Assembly: GCF_947179165.1 (NCBI RefSeq)
Contig: NC_077245.1
Span: 52,891,286-52,955,285, forward strand
From: Solanum dulcamara
Taxonomy: Eukaryota; Streptophyta; Magnoliopsida; Solanales; Solanaceae
Reading direction: 5' to 3'
DNA: 64,000 bases
Program-made: the position numbers and the translations under genes
The notes under the pieces: model-generated
What the model saw: the letters and a program-made list of their open reading frames with translations, nothing else
Database searches by the model: none
What the model was told of the DNA's origin: nothing
In this document: in pieces, positions 22,640 to 35,499 of the stretch
Layout: the number at the start of each line of letters is the position of its first letter
How positions within the stretch are numbered: position 1 is the first letter of the stretch

Positions 22640-22985
22640 AGAATATATATTCTCCCAAGCTAGCTAGCATGTCCTTTCTTGTCATGTACAGAGACCAGAG
22701 GCATCTCATACAGATTCATTCGATAAAGTGAAGAATGTTCTTTGATAGTATAATATAACTGAACCCAGTTCTGAAAGTCAAATAACACACTTTTGATCAC
22801 TTGTGTTCTTCCAGCATGTGATTGGTATTTTTATGTCCAAGAGCTGAACCTTTTGTGCTCAAAGGCACCCCCAAATACCTAAACGATAGTGTATCCCAAG
22901 AGGTTCAAGATTTGATCTTGAATATTAGTCCTATATAAACTGAGCTCTTGTTTGGATTGGTTGTAAGTCCTGAGACAATATTTTT
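22640..22985 (+). pseudogene. Exon-like segment of unit B, internally deleted
   Basis: Paralogue of 45100-45567. It has lost the block between GAGCTGAAC and CTTTTGTGCTC, which shifts the frame, and shares with unit A the TAA in place of TCA after ISPI. The acceptor-like TTCCAG is kept. Dead. Confidence 0.4.
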
Positions 22986-23787
22986 AATTTTTCATACACA
23001 ACAGCCACCAACTTTATATCCCCGTTGGTCATCAGCAAAACCCAATTGGATCAAGTCTACTGGGATGAAACTTGAAGATATCATTTTGTTTAATAATGAG
23101 TAATTCTTTATTAATTGCTTATCCAATATCGATTCGACAATGATTAAAAAATAAAAATATTTTCTATTTTAATTTAAAAAAATTATCATCTAAAGAAAAA
23201 TTAGTGATGAGGATTCTTTGATCTTATACATATGACATATATTATCAGTTAAAAAAAAATTACATGTAACTATTCTATTTTAATTGATGAAATGAGATTA
23301 AGAAAAAAAGAGTATTTCCAACTTATTTATTAGTTAAAGTGATTTTTAAAAGAAACAAAACAAGAATAGGGTTCTTTAAAGTAATATTTATATTAAGAAA
23401 AGAATGTGTTTGAAAAATAAAAAATAAAAAATAATATATTTATTTAGAAAAAGATATTTTGACACATTAAGAAACAATATAGACATTTGTGAACCAAACT
23501 TTAGTGGCATGAAGCAATTTTAGATCAAACTAGACATTTTATTCAGTTTCTCATAGATTAATGACATTTGCATCCTTTCTATCAACCCCCCCCCTAAAAA
23601 AAAGAAGCTTTTAAGATTTAAAAGGAATGAGGTTGACACCAGATATGCCAATCATGACGTTAGCAAAAACAAATAAAAAACCTTCACCGAGTTAGCAAAA
23701 ACAATAATAATCAGATCTTTCAAATTCAATAATATCCAAAAATCATGCATCTAAACAAAAAAAACTGCAAGGAGCAATCCCTAGTTT

Positions 23788-24045
23788 ATGCCAAGAGAAA
23801 ATAAAAGGCTGACATCTATTTTATGGAGAAAAAATTCAAAAAGACAAAATAAGAACACAGGGGAACTACCAACAACTTTTAGATTCCAAGGAGCCCTTGT
23901 TCAACTGGAGCTTCTTGTGCATAATGTAACTCCTTTTAAACTTAACTTTACCGCCCTAGTGCATGGGTTATTTAATGTCAAGTCAGTAGCTGGTCAACTA
24001 AGGTTCAAGTGCAACGAACATACCTGGAGAGTTTTCGAAGAATAA
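23788..24045 (+). other. Conserved ORF-like segment of unit B (unrecognised)
   Basis: 85 codons, the longest form of this segment: MPRENKRLTSILWRKNS, ELPTTFRFQGALVQLELL, HNVTPFKLNFTALVHG, KCNEHTWRVFEE, then stop. Homologous to 18069-18269 and ~47541-47800. No known domain is visible to me. It precedes the RNase H1 N-terminal exon by about 560 bp. Could be chance openness of conserved repeat DNA. Confidence 0.25.
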
Positions 24046-24604
24046 TGATGTCAAGTTCTACCACCAATAAAGTCTGAAACAGAATCACTGTATCAGACAA
24101 ATGACATCATCTTGCATTTAGTCCTTCCTACCCTGTCCCACTAATTACTGTACATATCATATCACACTTACTTGTCATGAAGTTACAAGGTGCCATTCAA
24201 TACTATCTACCATCTGAGTTGACACATTGTGCAAAGATGCCCAAGCTCTTCCACAATATTTTTGTGGGTGATGCTAGATGGTACACAAAATTTTGACACA
24301 AATTGGCACAAAAGAACTTTTAGGGCAATTTTCGTAATTAAAAGGGGCTGATTTGGGTGGATCAATCAATTTATTTTATTGTTGTACCCAAAATGCCCTC
24401 TAAATTAAAACTACTAATCCTAAACCACTAGAAAAGCCCCAATGTCAATCTTTCACTTCCCAAGAATTATTGCTTGGGCAGCGTTCCTTCTTTTATTTAT
24501 GAGAAGAAATGCTTCTCTTTTGTCTTACATATTTTGGTCTTCCATTGTTCCTAATTTCAATATTTTTTTCCTCTCCCTCAATTTTCTTATCTAAATCTCA
24601 TCTC

Positions 24605-24793
24605 ATGGCCAAGTATTTTTATGTTGTTTTTAAGGGGGAAAAGAGGGTATTTACTTTACTCGGCTAGAGTGTGCAAAAATGGAGCTAGACATTAGTGGAA
24701 GCTTGTATCAAAAGTACGACAGTTGTGATGAAGCTGTTGAAGCATGAAAAGATTGGAATCTTTGAATAGATAGAGTGAAATTATTTGAGGAAT
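24605..24793 (+). pseudogene. RNase H1 N-terminal (viroplasmin-like) exon, broken copy in unit B
   Basis: Reads MAKYFYVVFKGEKRVFT, then loses the frame and meets TAG. It is cut off at 24793 by the chromovirus LTR, so donor and exon end are gone. Confidence 0.6.
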
Positions 24794-27228
24794 TGTCATA
24801 CGACCCAAAAATCGAGGTCATAGGGGGCACACATCCCAAATTCCATCCTGATGTGTAAGGCCAAAAGAAAATAAAACCATACAAGACTCCCAAAGGAAAG
24901 TCAGGCCACATTTAAACATAATAAACAGACAACAATGAAATTATCCCAAAATTTTGTGTCATAAGTATAAAGAGTATCTAATACAAGGTTCGAGTCTGAA
25001 GATATAACATAAGTCTCTGAATGAAACAAAAGGATGAGAAATAAAGATAAACTAGTGACGATCCGAATCCCGGGACCTCACCACTAATCTGAGAATATAC
25101 AATCCGCTAGAATATCAGCTGCCACGTGAGGTACCCTGACTAGTATCTGCATCAAAAAGAGACACAGAAATAGGGGTGAATACAATCCACATGTACTCAG
25201 TAGGTTTTAGAGGACTGAGTATAAGGAATAAATCAAACCTATGAAATAAACTAAGAAACATTTTCACCTACATACAAAAAAGTTCCATTTTGGCATCGGT
25301 GCCGCCATTTTATATATATAATGGTGCGAGTAAAGTAAACTCATAATAATAACTCATAATCAAAATTAACCAGATAATTCAAGTAGTACAGATATCAATG
25401 CAATGCAATGCAATATGATGATGCAATGATGTCGTATACACTTGTCGAGCTGTGCTACTAAGCAGCACCCATGGGGGTCTCGCAGACCATATATCTCAAT
25501 CACAATATCTCATCATCCTTGCCATCTCCTTGTTGTCAAGGGATCATAATATATCCACTAACCTACCATAAAACTATCTTGGTCAGGGACTCAACATACA
25601 AAGGTTTAAAGGTGTTTCATTTTCTTTCTCAAATAGAATTTCCATATTTCTCAACTTTCCATATTTCATGAAATGATGAATGAGGATGAATGCATCAAAA
25701 CATGTATGTTATGGAAGTAATATTCAACTCACATGTAGTTCAAGGTTTAAAGTTCTCAAAACTTAACCTACACATGATATTCACCCTCAATAAATAGTAA
25801 TGGGAAGGAAATACTTCAATTTAAACATTCACCCTTTCTCAATAATATTTCAATACTCAGGCATGATCAAAACCTCCAACTCAACCCTTATGTGAGCATC
25901 ACAAGTCAAATAATATACTCAAGCCTCTCTCTCAGTCAAATCATGAATCACAGGCTTTCAAAGAAAATAAGATAACAAATGACAAATAAACCCCCACATG
26001 GCAACACATTAATAAATAATCCCCCACACGGGCATCATAATATATATAATATTCTCAAATCATACTACAACCCCATCCCAAAGTCTATAACATATGAATG
26101 ACTAATTACCCTATCTCATTCTCAAAGAAGGATATCCAAACCTACCTCAATTGTCGAAACCGCACCCGAATACCTCCACCGGACAAGCAACTCTCGAATT
26201 CAATGCCCAGAATGACAACAACTATCAACAATAAAACATACATATCAGAAGGATTCCAATGACACCCATATTGATAGGTTTCAAAATTGGGGGTAAAATG
26301 GTTCAAAAATTAATTATTTCCAAAAAGGGTCAAATTTGGAAATTTATTGGAAAATCACATTCTATTGTAATAAGGAACCCATTCTTGAAAAACCCATAAA
26401 AATAGAGCTCAAAACGAGTTAGAAATTAATATTTTCCTTAAATTCAGATTATGGAAGAAACAAAGATTTTTGGGGTTTCAAACTAAGATCTAGAAGTTAA
26501 AATCATCAAATACTTAATGAAAAAGAAAGGTTTTAGGTCAAAAATCACTAACCCAACACTTTACCTCAAAAATTTCATATCAAATTGCCTCAAGGAGTTC
26601 AAGAACTCAAACAAATGGAGAAAAATATTAAAATGGGAGAAAAGGGGCATTTTCTCCCAAAAACGTTACTATTCATGCATGTTACTGTTCACGCATGTTA
26701 ACCGCGCATTAATCGCAGTCAACTTATACCACCACCCTTTAAAACATGTTTTTGACCCTCAAAACTCATTTGGAACTCTATAAATAGGAACCAATACTGG
26801 AAATTTATCAGAAAACACGTTTTGGAGCTAATGGAACTAGCAGAATCACCATCCAACACTCAAAACTCAATTTGTTGACCAAAGCCAAACTTAGTTCATA
26901 AAAATATAACTTTTCAACTTAAGACCTCAAATCCATGTATTAACCCCAAATGTGATTCTGAGAACCCTTCTAGACCAATTTCCATATTTCAGAGCTGATG
27001 GAACTCACGGAACCCCATTTCCAGATGTGTAGCTCTTGTAAGTACCAAAAACCACTTTTTAACATTTAAAACATAGGAAAACTCAAAAATTCACGTAATT
27101 CACAACCTATTAAGATTTTAAGAAAACCAACAACACAAACTGATCAAATAACACATGGTGGCACTAAAGATAGGGGTAAAATGGTAATTTTATATAAATT
27201 TCTGAAAATAATCCTCAAGGTAATTATA
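24794..27228 (-). repeat. LTR1 of the chromovirus complex (3' LTR of internal copy 1)
   Basis: 2,435 bp, TGTCATACGACCC to ...AATTATA. Lacks ~45 bp (around ggtatagtggaatcaagac) present in LTR2 and LTR3. By eye roughly nine in ten bases match LTR2 over the first 250 bp. ORFs at 24708-24911, 25471-25671 and 26517-26783 lie in it and are not genes. Confidence 0.9.
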
Positions 27229-27299
27229 ATATCCACTACTAAAAAGGATGTTCATCCTCGAAGATAAGATAAAATAAAGTACCTAGGATCTCAGAAGGC

Positions 27300-27958
27300 T
27301 GAGGGTACCAAGCCTGCATATTAGACTCTAACTCCCAAGTCACCTCCTCAGTAGGCCGATGCTGCCACTACACCTTGATTGAAGTGACCTCCTTGGTCAT
27401 GAGTCTACAAAGCTACCTATCTTGGATAGCTGTTGGCTCCTCCTCATAAGTCAAATCTGGACCCAACTCTACCTCATCATAAGAAATCACAAGAGACTCA
27501 TCCGGTATATATTTGCGAAGCATCGAAACATGAAACACCGAATGGACAACTGATAATTTAGGGGGTAAGACCAACTCATACGCCACCCCACCTACTTTCT
27601 TCAGGATTTCAAATGGGCCAACAATCCTCGAGCTAAGCTTGCCCTTCTTCTCGAACCTCATCACACCCTTCACAGGCGATATTTTAAGCCATACACAATC
27701 ACCCACCATGAATTCTAAGAGACGAACCCTCTTGTTAGCATAACTCTTCTGACGACTCTGAGATGTCAATAGTCGACCCTGAATCAAACGTACTCGCTCC
27801 AAAGCATCCTTGAGTAAGTCAGTATCCAATGCATCAACCATAATAGAATCAAACCATCCAATGGGTGATCGGCACCTATGACCATGCAATGCCTCAAATG
27901 GTGCCATCTGAATGCTGGAGTGATAAATGTTATTATAGGCATACTCCGCTAAGGGCAA
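27300..27958 (-). pseudogene. Integrase C-terminus with chromodomain-like tail, internal copy 1
   Basis: The open frame 27413-27958 (181 codons) begins MPLAEYAYNNIYHSSIQMAP, the end of the integrase core, then GHRCRSPIGWF, GDCVWLKISPVKGVMRF and GPFEILKKVGGVAYELVLPP, the GPF/Y-type C-terminal module, then FHVSMLRKYIPDES. Beyond a stop at 27413 the frame continues as chromodomain-like sequence (WQHRPTEEVTWELES) down to about 27300. Chromodomains steer chromovirus integrase to particular chromatin. It is the longest intact piece of this copy. Confidence 0.88.
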
Positions 27959-28590
27959 TTATTGGTCCCATTGGGAACCAAAGTCAATCACACAGGCCCT
28001 AAATATATCCTCCAACACCTGAATAGTCCACCTAGATTAGCTATCAATTTGGGGATGAAACGCTGAACTTATCTTTAGTCGCATACCTAAACCACGCTAT
28101 AATGCGTCCCAAAAGTGAGAGGTGAATACTGAACCCCGATCCGAAACAATAGAGATAGGCACCCTATGCAACCTAACAATTCATGAAGATAGATCCTAGT
28201 TAACTGCTCTGCATTGTAGCTAGTCCTCACTTGAAGAAAATGGGCTGATTTAGTCAATCGATCCATAATCACCTAAATAAAGTCATACTTACCCAATGCC
28301 ATGGGTAATAAAGACACAAAGTCCATAGTGAAACGCTCCTATTTTAACTCATGAATAGGCATCTTTTGCATAGGACCACCCAATTTCTGATGCTCATACT
28401 TCACTTATTGGCAATTTAGACACTTAGCCACAAAATTAACAATGTCTCTCTTCATGCACACCACCAATAGTGTTATTTCAAGTCATGAAACATCTTTGCC
28501 ACTCCTAGGTGAATTGAATACTTAGAACAATAAGCCTTCTCCAATATCATACTTACCCATTCACTAACCTTGGGCACACAAATACGATCA
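27959..28590 (-). pseudogene. Integrase zinc-binding and core region, internal copy 1
   Basis: The open piece 28087-28272 reads [20 protein letters not shown], containing the first catalytic Asp of the core (in [10 protein letters not shown]). The adjacent stretch holding the second Asp is frameshifted relative to copy 2. The HHCC region lies at 28370-28560 with stops. Inactive. Confidence 0.75.
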
Positions 28591-29280
28591 TTAATCCTCA
28601 AAACTCTTCCAGATCAAGAGAGGCTGATTTTGCTTCACCACTCCACACTTTGTCTCGAATGGCCTCAACTTGTCATATTCAAGCTGGTGCATACGAATCT
28701 GGTCCATTAAAGTAGACCTAGCCTCCACAATGGCCAAAGTACCATGACATGTAGAAATATCAAATCGGACCAACTGTCTATCCAATGACTAAACCTCCAA
28801 TGCCAAAGGCCTCTTATCAACCTTTAGGAAGGTCAAACTACCCATACTACATGCTTTGCGACTCAGGGGTCCCACTACCATATTAGCTTTGCCCGAATGA
28901 TAAAGTATGGTGATGTCATAGTCTTTCAATAACTCTGACCACCTATGTTATTGCATGTTTAGATTCGGATGAGAAAAGATATATTTAAGGCTACAATGGT
29001 CAATATAAACCTCACAATGCACTCCATAGAGATAATGGCTCCACAACTTCGGAACAAACACCACCGCTACCAACTCTAAGTTGTGGGTAGGATAGTTCTT
29101 CTCTATGTACCTTCAGCTGTCGAGAAACATAAGTTATAACTCTACCTTTTTGCATCAATACACCACTCAAGCTGACTCCCGAAGTATTATAAAACACAAT
29201 AAAGGCCACGCCCTCCTAGGGTAAGGCTAGAATAGGTGTTGAAGTCAATAATTCCTTGAGCTTTTGAAAGCTCACCTCAA
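28591..29280 (-). pseudogene. RNase H and RH-IN linker, internal copy 1
   Basis: Positions 29012-29209 hold the RNase H start (VFYNTSGVSLSGVLMQKGRV, VITYVSRQLKVH); the first acidic position reads N in YNTSG. A frameshift follows after REELSYPQLRV. Positions 28591-28785 (LVRFDISTCHGTLAIVEARS) are the linker before integrase, matching 36186-36470 in copy 2. Confidence 0.72.
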
Positions 29281-29299
29281 ACTCATCAGTCTACTAAAA

Positions 29300-30182
29300 T
29301 GCCATGGTCTTTTGAGTTAGCCTAATCAATGGGGCTACAATAGAAGAGAATCCCTGAACAAACTGGCAATAATAGCCTGCCAACCCAATAAAACTCTGAA
29401 TCTCGGTAACCGAAGTAGGCCTAACCCAATCACGAACCGCTGCACTTTGGCTAGATCAACCATAATATCACCCTTGGTCACTATTTGACCAAGAATGTCA
29501 TGGACTCAAGCCAAAACACACATTTGGAGAATTTTGCATACAACTTCTTCTCTCTCATTCTCTGAAGGATTGTCCTTAGGTGCCTAACATGATCCCTCTT
29601 ATTATTGGAATAAACCAAGATGTCATCAATAAGCATGATCACATACAAGTCCAAATAAGTTAGAAAAACTTGGTTCATCAACTCTATAAAAGCAGTTGGG
29701 GCCTTATTCAACCTGAAGGATATATCACAAACTCATAATGTCCATAACTAGTCCTGAATGCAGTCTTCGGATATAAGATTCCCGAACTCTCAACTATTCG
29801 TAACCCGACCTCAAATCAATCTTTGAGAACACTGATGCACGTTGAAGCTGGTCAAATAAATCATCAATACAAGGGAGAGGATACTTGTTCTTGATGGTGA
29901 CTTCGTTCAACTGTCGATAGTCAATACATATCCTTATAGTCCATCGTTCTTCTTTAAAAATAAAATTGGTGCACCCCACAGTGATATACTAGGTCTAATA
30001 AACCCCTTCTTCAATAAATCTTCCAATTGTTCTTTCAACTTCTTCAATTCTGTCGGAGCCATCCGATAAGGAAAAATAGAGATGGGTTTAGTTTCAGGCT
30101 CCAAATCAATCACAAAATGGATAGCACGGTCAGGAGGAACTCCCAAAAAGTATGTAGGAAATACATCCATAAACTCTCTCAC
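29300..30182 (-). pseudogene. Reverse transcriptase, internal copy 1
   Basis: Three pieces in different frames. 29934-30182: [19 protein letters not shown], then [13 protein letters not shown]. 29794-29979: [20 protein letters not shown], then [12 protein letters not shown], carrying the first catalytic Asp. 29481-29711: NKAPTAFIELMNQVFL, then MLIDDILVYSNNK with both active-site aspartates kept. The frameshifts near 29790 and 29940 make it non-coding as a whole. Typical Ty3/gypsy RT. Confidence 0.88.
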
Positions 30183-30220
30183 CCCTCATAGTCTCTACAG
30201 GAGATGACTCTGTAGTGAGA

Positions 30221-30660
30221 TCATGTACATGAGCCAAATAAGATGCAACCTTTATCCATCAAGCGACGATCACGAAGACAAGATATCACCCCCTTAGGAT
30301 ACAAACTTGAATTACCCTTCCACACCAAGCTAGGTAAATCAGGATAAGGTAAGGTCACGGTCTTTACATAACAATCTAATATAGCATGAAAAGTAGATAA
30401 CCATTCCATACCTAGTATCATATCAAAATCAAGCATGTCTTATAAAATCAATTCTGCACGGGTATCTCCACCAGAAAATATCACCAAACATCCCCTATAT
30501 ACCCGATTCCACCACTAAAAATTCATCTATAGGGGTAGAAATAGTAATAGGCATAGCAAGGGACTCACTCACATAATCAATACCCACATAGAAATAAGTT
30601 GACACATAAGAATAAGTAGACTATGGGTCAAATAATATTGAAGAAGAATGATGGCAAACT
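30221..30660 (-). pseudogene. Protease, internal copy 1
   Basis: The open piece 30221-30436 reads MLDFDMILGMEWLSTFHAIL and DCYVKTVTLPYPDLPSLVWK, the C-terminal part of plant gypsy protease. The active-site loop near 30610-30630 reads LFDP-stop-STYSYVSTYF, so the glycine codon position is now a stop. Confidence 0.75.
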
Positions 30661-30719
30661 GAAACAATATCTGTAATAATTGCATCAGAGGCTTCTACCT
30701 CATATCTACCCACTATAGC

Positions 30720-32150
30720 ATAGCATAACTAACAGTCACCCTTATTTTATGAACTACCACGAGCACCACCTTGTGCTCCATCCTTAGCACCATAGATGCC
30801 ACCTCGAGTATTTTGCGAAGAACCTCGAACAGCTGGAGCATCTATAAAATAAAGAACTGGTGCCTTAGCCCATTTAGTAGAAGGAGTACGTTTGGGGAAT
30901 TCTTGGGCCTTATGCCCAAACTCATCACAAACATAACAATCTTGAGGACCTGAACCCTGTGGGGGATAACCAAAAGTGTTGACATGGCCTCCGGAGCCCG
31001 AAGAACCCTAAATAGCCGCCTGGACTACTCTTTCTTGATAACCATGGGTTCTTGAACTTGAATATTCTCTACTCTTGGAGGAATAACCGTTGAACTGACC
31101 CTATCAATGGAACCTTTTAGCCCCACCCTATCTATCATGTCGGATACTCTCTATCTCTTGGCATGATCAATAATACTCTAAAATGTACCCCAAATAGTAC
31201 AAGAGATTGTAGCCTCTTAGAGATAACTGACGAATCCCTTCACCAGCTTTCAAATCCGCTCGAACTCAATGGGAATACTCGACATAGCTTAATGAGATAA
31301 CTCATAAAAGCAAGCCTCATACTCAGATACAGATAGTCATCCCTGCTCCAGTTTGTCAAACTCACCCCTACAGTGATCACGGAGGCTATAAGGCACAAAT
31401 CTCTCAAGGAACACCTTGGTAAACTATTCCTAACTCATCATAAGAGAACCAATAGGTCTACGAGCAAGAACCAAACTCCACCACTCCTTGGCCACTTTCC
31501 TAAACTGATATGAAGTGTAAGCTACTCCATATGCCTCTAAAATTCTTAGGTTAAACAAGTTGTCTTGGCACTCAGTCAAAAAGCCATAGGCTTTTTCTCT
31601 TGCTGTACCATCAAACCTTAGTGTCACCAATCGAACAACCCTCTGGATGCTCTTCTACTTAGCTACCGAATGGTAGCACTAGCAGAAACTGGTGGTACAA
31701 ATCTCAGAGGTGCAATAAAATGCACTAAAGAAGAAGTAAGAGTCTGAAATCCTATACTAGGCCCCTGAACTGGCGGTGTAGCACCAACTATGATAGGAGA
31801 AACTACAGTACCTGGAAGAATACCAGGGGTAGGAGTATTATCCAGTCTAGCTAATAATCGAACCAGTAGCTGCTAATGCTTGGGAGTACTATTGGGAACC
31901 ACAGGAGGCTGGGATAACCTCTGCTCCTCAGTCTTCTACTTCAAGTCATCCTCATGATCATACATGGGCTCAGGTGATGGCTCTCTAGCTCATCCAGAAG
32001 AAGGTGTCGCTCTCCTTACTAGGCCTCATCCCCCGACTACACCACATCCTCTACTTCGCCCGCATACTAAGGCTCGGGCAGCAGGTGCATCCTCAGCCTC
32101 AGTAATTGTGTCTCTAATCCTTACCATCTGCACAGATAGAATAGATCAGA
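30720..32150 (-). pseudogene. gag, internal copy 1
   Basis: A zinc knuckle near 30955-30890 reads CYVCDEFGHKAQEF: three of the four ligands kept, the last Cys replaced by Phe. Positions 31430-31630 are open and hold the central gag segment (MVTLRFDGTAREKAYGFLTE, EWWSLVLARRP). The N-terminal part to ~32150 is interrupted. The plus-strand ORF 31964-32227 is a shadow. Confidence 0.7.
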
Positions 32151-32324
32151 GGTATACAATACTTGATATGAATAAATTGCATGAAGGGAGTAAAAAGAAG
32201 GAAATCCTCCCATTAAGTATCTTGTAACCTCTTGAAGATAAGTACGGACGTCTACATTTTGATCTACAAGACTCTACTAGATACCTTGCTATTTAACTTA
32301 TGAGACCGGTGAACCTAGTGCTCT

Positions 32325-32335
32325 AATACCAATTT
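32325..32335 (-). other. Primer-binding site, internal copy 1
   Basis: The minus strand reads TTGGTATTAGAGCAC directly inside LTR2, one mismatch from the initiator-Met PBS core TTGGTATCAGAG. Confidence 0.75.
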
Positions 32336-34816
32336 TTTACGACCCAAAAATTGAGGTCATGATGACACATATCCCAAATCTCATCCTAATGTGTAAGCCC
32401 AAAAAAATTAAAATCATACGCAACTCCCAAAGGAAAGTCAGGCCACAATTAAACACAATAGACATACAACAATAAAATTATCCCAAAATCTAGTATCATA
32501 AGTATAAAGAGCATCTAATACAAGGTCCGAGTCTGAAGATACAACATATGTCTCTGAATGATACAAAAGGATTAGAAATAAAAATACATTAGTGACGATC
32601 CAAATCTCAGGACCTCACCACTAATTTGAGAATACACAATCAGCTAGAATATTACTTGCCACATAAGGTACCCTGACTAGTATCTGCATCAAAAAGGGAC
32701 ACAGAAGTAGGTGTGACTATAACCCATATATAATCAATAGGTTTTAGGCGACTGAGTATAAGGAATTAATCAAACCTATGAAATAAACTAAGGAACACTT
32801 CCACCTGCATATAAAATAGTCCCACTTCGGCATCGATGCAACCAGTTTATATATATAATGGCGTGAGCAAAATAAACCCATAATAACAGCTCATAATCAC
32901 AATTAACTAGATAATTCAAGCAGTATAGATATCAATGCAATGTAATGCAATATGATAATGCAATGATGTGGTGGTATAGTGGAATCAAGACTATTGCATA
33001 GCCTGTCGTATACACCTGTCGAACTGTGCTACCAAATAGGACTTATGAGGGTCTCGTAGACCATATACCTTAATCACAATCTCTCATCATTCTTGACACC
33101 TCCTCGTGGTGAAGGGATCACAATGTATCCACTACCTTCCTGTAAAACTTCCTAGGTCAGCGACTCAAGATACAAAAGTTTAAAGGTATTTCATTTTCTT
33201 TCTAAAAATAAATTTCCATATTTCTCAACTTCTATATCTTCTGATATGATGAATGATGATGAATGCATCAAAATACATATGGCATGGAAGCAATTTTAAA
33301 CTCAACATGTAGTACAATGTTCAAAGATATAAAAACTTAACCTACACATGATATTCACCCTCAATAAATAGCAATGGGGAGGAAATATTTCAATTTAAAT
33401 GTTCACCCCTTTTTCACCAATATTTTAATACTCAAGCATGCTCAAAACCCCCAACTCAACCCCTCAGGCGGGTATCACAAGTAAAATAATATCCACAAGC
33501 CTTTCTTATAGGCAAATCATGAATCAAATATTCTCAAAGTAAATAAGATAACAAATAAAGCCCACACACGGGCTATGTAATACAAATAAGCCTCTACACG
33601 GCAACACATTAATAAATAAGCCCCTACACGGGCATGAAAATATATATATCATTCCCAACACATACTACATCCCCATCTCAAAGTCTATAATATATGAATG
33701 ACTAATTAACCCATCTCAGTCTCAAAGAAGGTAGCCAGACCTATCTCAATTGTTGAAACCGCACCTGAATACCTCCACCGGAATGGCAACTCTTGAACTC
33801 AACGCCTACAACCCACTATATATAATAAAGCATGCACATCACAAGGAGTCCAATGACACCCATATTAATAAGTTTCAGAATCAGGGGTAAAATGGTCCAA
33901 AAATTAATTATTTCTAAAAAGGGTCAAATCTGGAAATTTATTGGACAATCACATTCTAATAGTAATAAGGAACTCATGATTCCCCATAAAAATAGATCTC
34001 AAAATGAGTTAGAAATCACTAATTTCTTTAAATTTGGATTAGGAAAGAAACAAGGATTTTTGGGGTATGAAGCTAAGATTTAGGAGTTAAAATCATCAAA
34101 TACTTAATAAAAAATGGTTTTAGGTCAAAAATTACTTACCCAATACTTTGCCTCGAAATTATCATTTCAAATCGCCTCAAAGAGTTCAAGAACTCAAAAA
34201 AATGGTGAAAAATATTAAAAAGGGAAGAAATGGGCATTTTCTACCCAAAATGTTACTATTCACACGTGTTACTGTTGACCATGCATTGACCTCACATTGA
34301 TCGCGGTCAACTTGAACCATCACCCTTCAAAACATATTTTTGACCCTCAAAACCCTTTTGTAACTCTATAAATATGAACCAATAATGCAAATTGATTAGA
34401 AAACACATTTTCTAGACAATGAAGCTAGCAGAATCACCATCCGACACTCAAAAGTCGATTTGTCGATCAAACTCAAACTTAGCTCATTAAAATCAAACTT
34501 TCCAACTCAAGACCTCAAATTCATGTATTAACCCCAAATATGATTCTGACAACTCTCCTAGACTTATTTCCATATTTCAGAGCTGATAGAATGGATGAAA
34601 CCCCATTTAGTGACTCGTAGCTCCGGTTGGTACTGAAAACCACTTTTTAACACTTAAAGCTTATGAAAACTCAAAAACTTACACAATTCACAACCTATTA
34701 AGATTTTAACAAAACCAACAATACAAACCAATTAAATAACATTTGGAGGCACTAAAGATAGTGGTAAAATGTTGATTTTATACAAATTTCTGAAAATGAC
34801 TCTCAAGGTCATTACA
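32336..34816 (-). repeat. LTR2 (shared middle LTR) of the chromovirus complex
   Basis: 2,481 bp, from a degraded ..TTACGACCC to GGTCATTACA. It serves as 3' LTR of internal copy 2 and 5' LTR of copy 1, and would be the product of inter-element recombination. It is preceded on one side by a PBS and on the other by the pre-LTR sequence of copy 2. The ORF 33832-34083 is not a gene. Confidence 0.9.
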
Positions 34817-34899
34817 ATTTCCACCACTAAAAAGGATGTTCATCCTCGAACATAAGATAAAACAAAGTACCTGGGGTCTCAAAAACCTGAGGGTACCGA

Positions 34900-35494
34900 A
34901 CCTACATATCATACTCTAACTCCTAAGTCGCCTCCTCAGTAGGCCGATGCTGCCACTACACCTTGACTGAAGTAACCTCCTTGGTCTTGAGTCTACGAAG
35001 CTACCTACTAGGATAGCTATCGGCTCCTCCTCATAAGTCAAATTCGGACCCAACTCTACCTCATCATAAGAAATCACATGACACTCATCCAGTATGTACT
35101 TGGTAATTATGGAAACATAAAACACCATCTGGACAACTGACAATTTAGGAGGTAAGGCCAACTCATATGCCACCCGACCTACTCTCCTCAGGATTTCAAA
35201 TAGACCAAAAAACCTCGAGCTAAGTTTTCCCTTCTTCGCGAACCTCATCACACCCTTCATGGGCAATATTTTAAGCCACACACAATTACCCACCATGAAC
35301 TCTAAGAGACGAACCCTCCTATCAGCATAACTTTTCTGATGACATTGAGTTGTCAATAGTTGACCCTGAATCAAATATACCCGCTCCACAGCATCCTTGA
35401 GTAACTCAGTATCCAATACATCAACCACAACAGAATCAAACCACCCAATGGATGATTTGCACCTATGACCATAAAAGTCCTCAAATTGGGTCAT
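34900..35494 (-). pseudogene. Integrase C-terminus with chromodomain-like tail, internal copy 2
   Basis: The open frame 34916-35494 (192 codons) has MTQFEDFYGHRCKSSIGWF, GNCVWLKILPMKGVMRF, then GLFEILRRVGRVAYELALPP and NLTYEEEPIAILVGSF. The same module order as copy 1, about 5 codons longer before frame loss. The conserved Pro of the GPF motif is Leu here. A frameshift then disrupts the chromodomain. Confidence 0.86.
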
Positions 35495-35499
35495 TTAAA

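Larger units (their letters stand above)
19970..24793. repeat. Tandem-array unit B (right end missing)
   Basis: Follows unit A head to tail with the same junction as C/D (gcaacaaaaagt...ccctgtatcgttta...aagagattt). It ends abruptly at GAGGAAT/TGTCATACGACC inside the RNase H1 N-terminal exon, where the first LTR of the chromovirus complex begins; about 1.13 kb of unit sequence is absent before unit C starts. It also lost ~0.16 kb near 22640. Regions 21186-21758, 22364-22630 and 22980-23580 are AT-rich unit sequence without a supportable gene. Confidence 0.85.
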
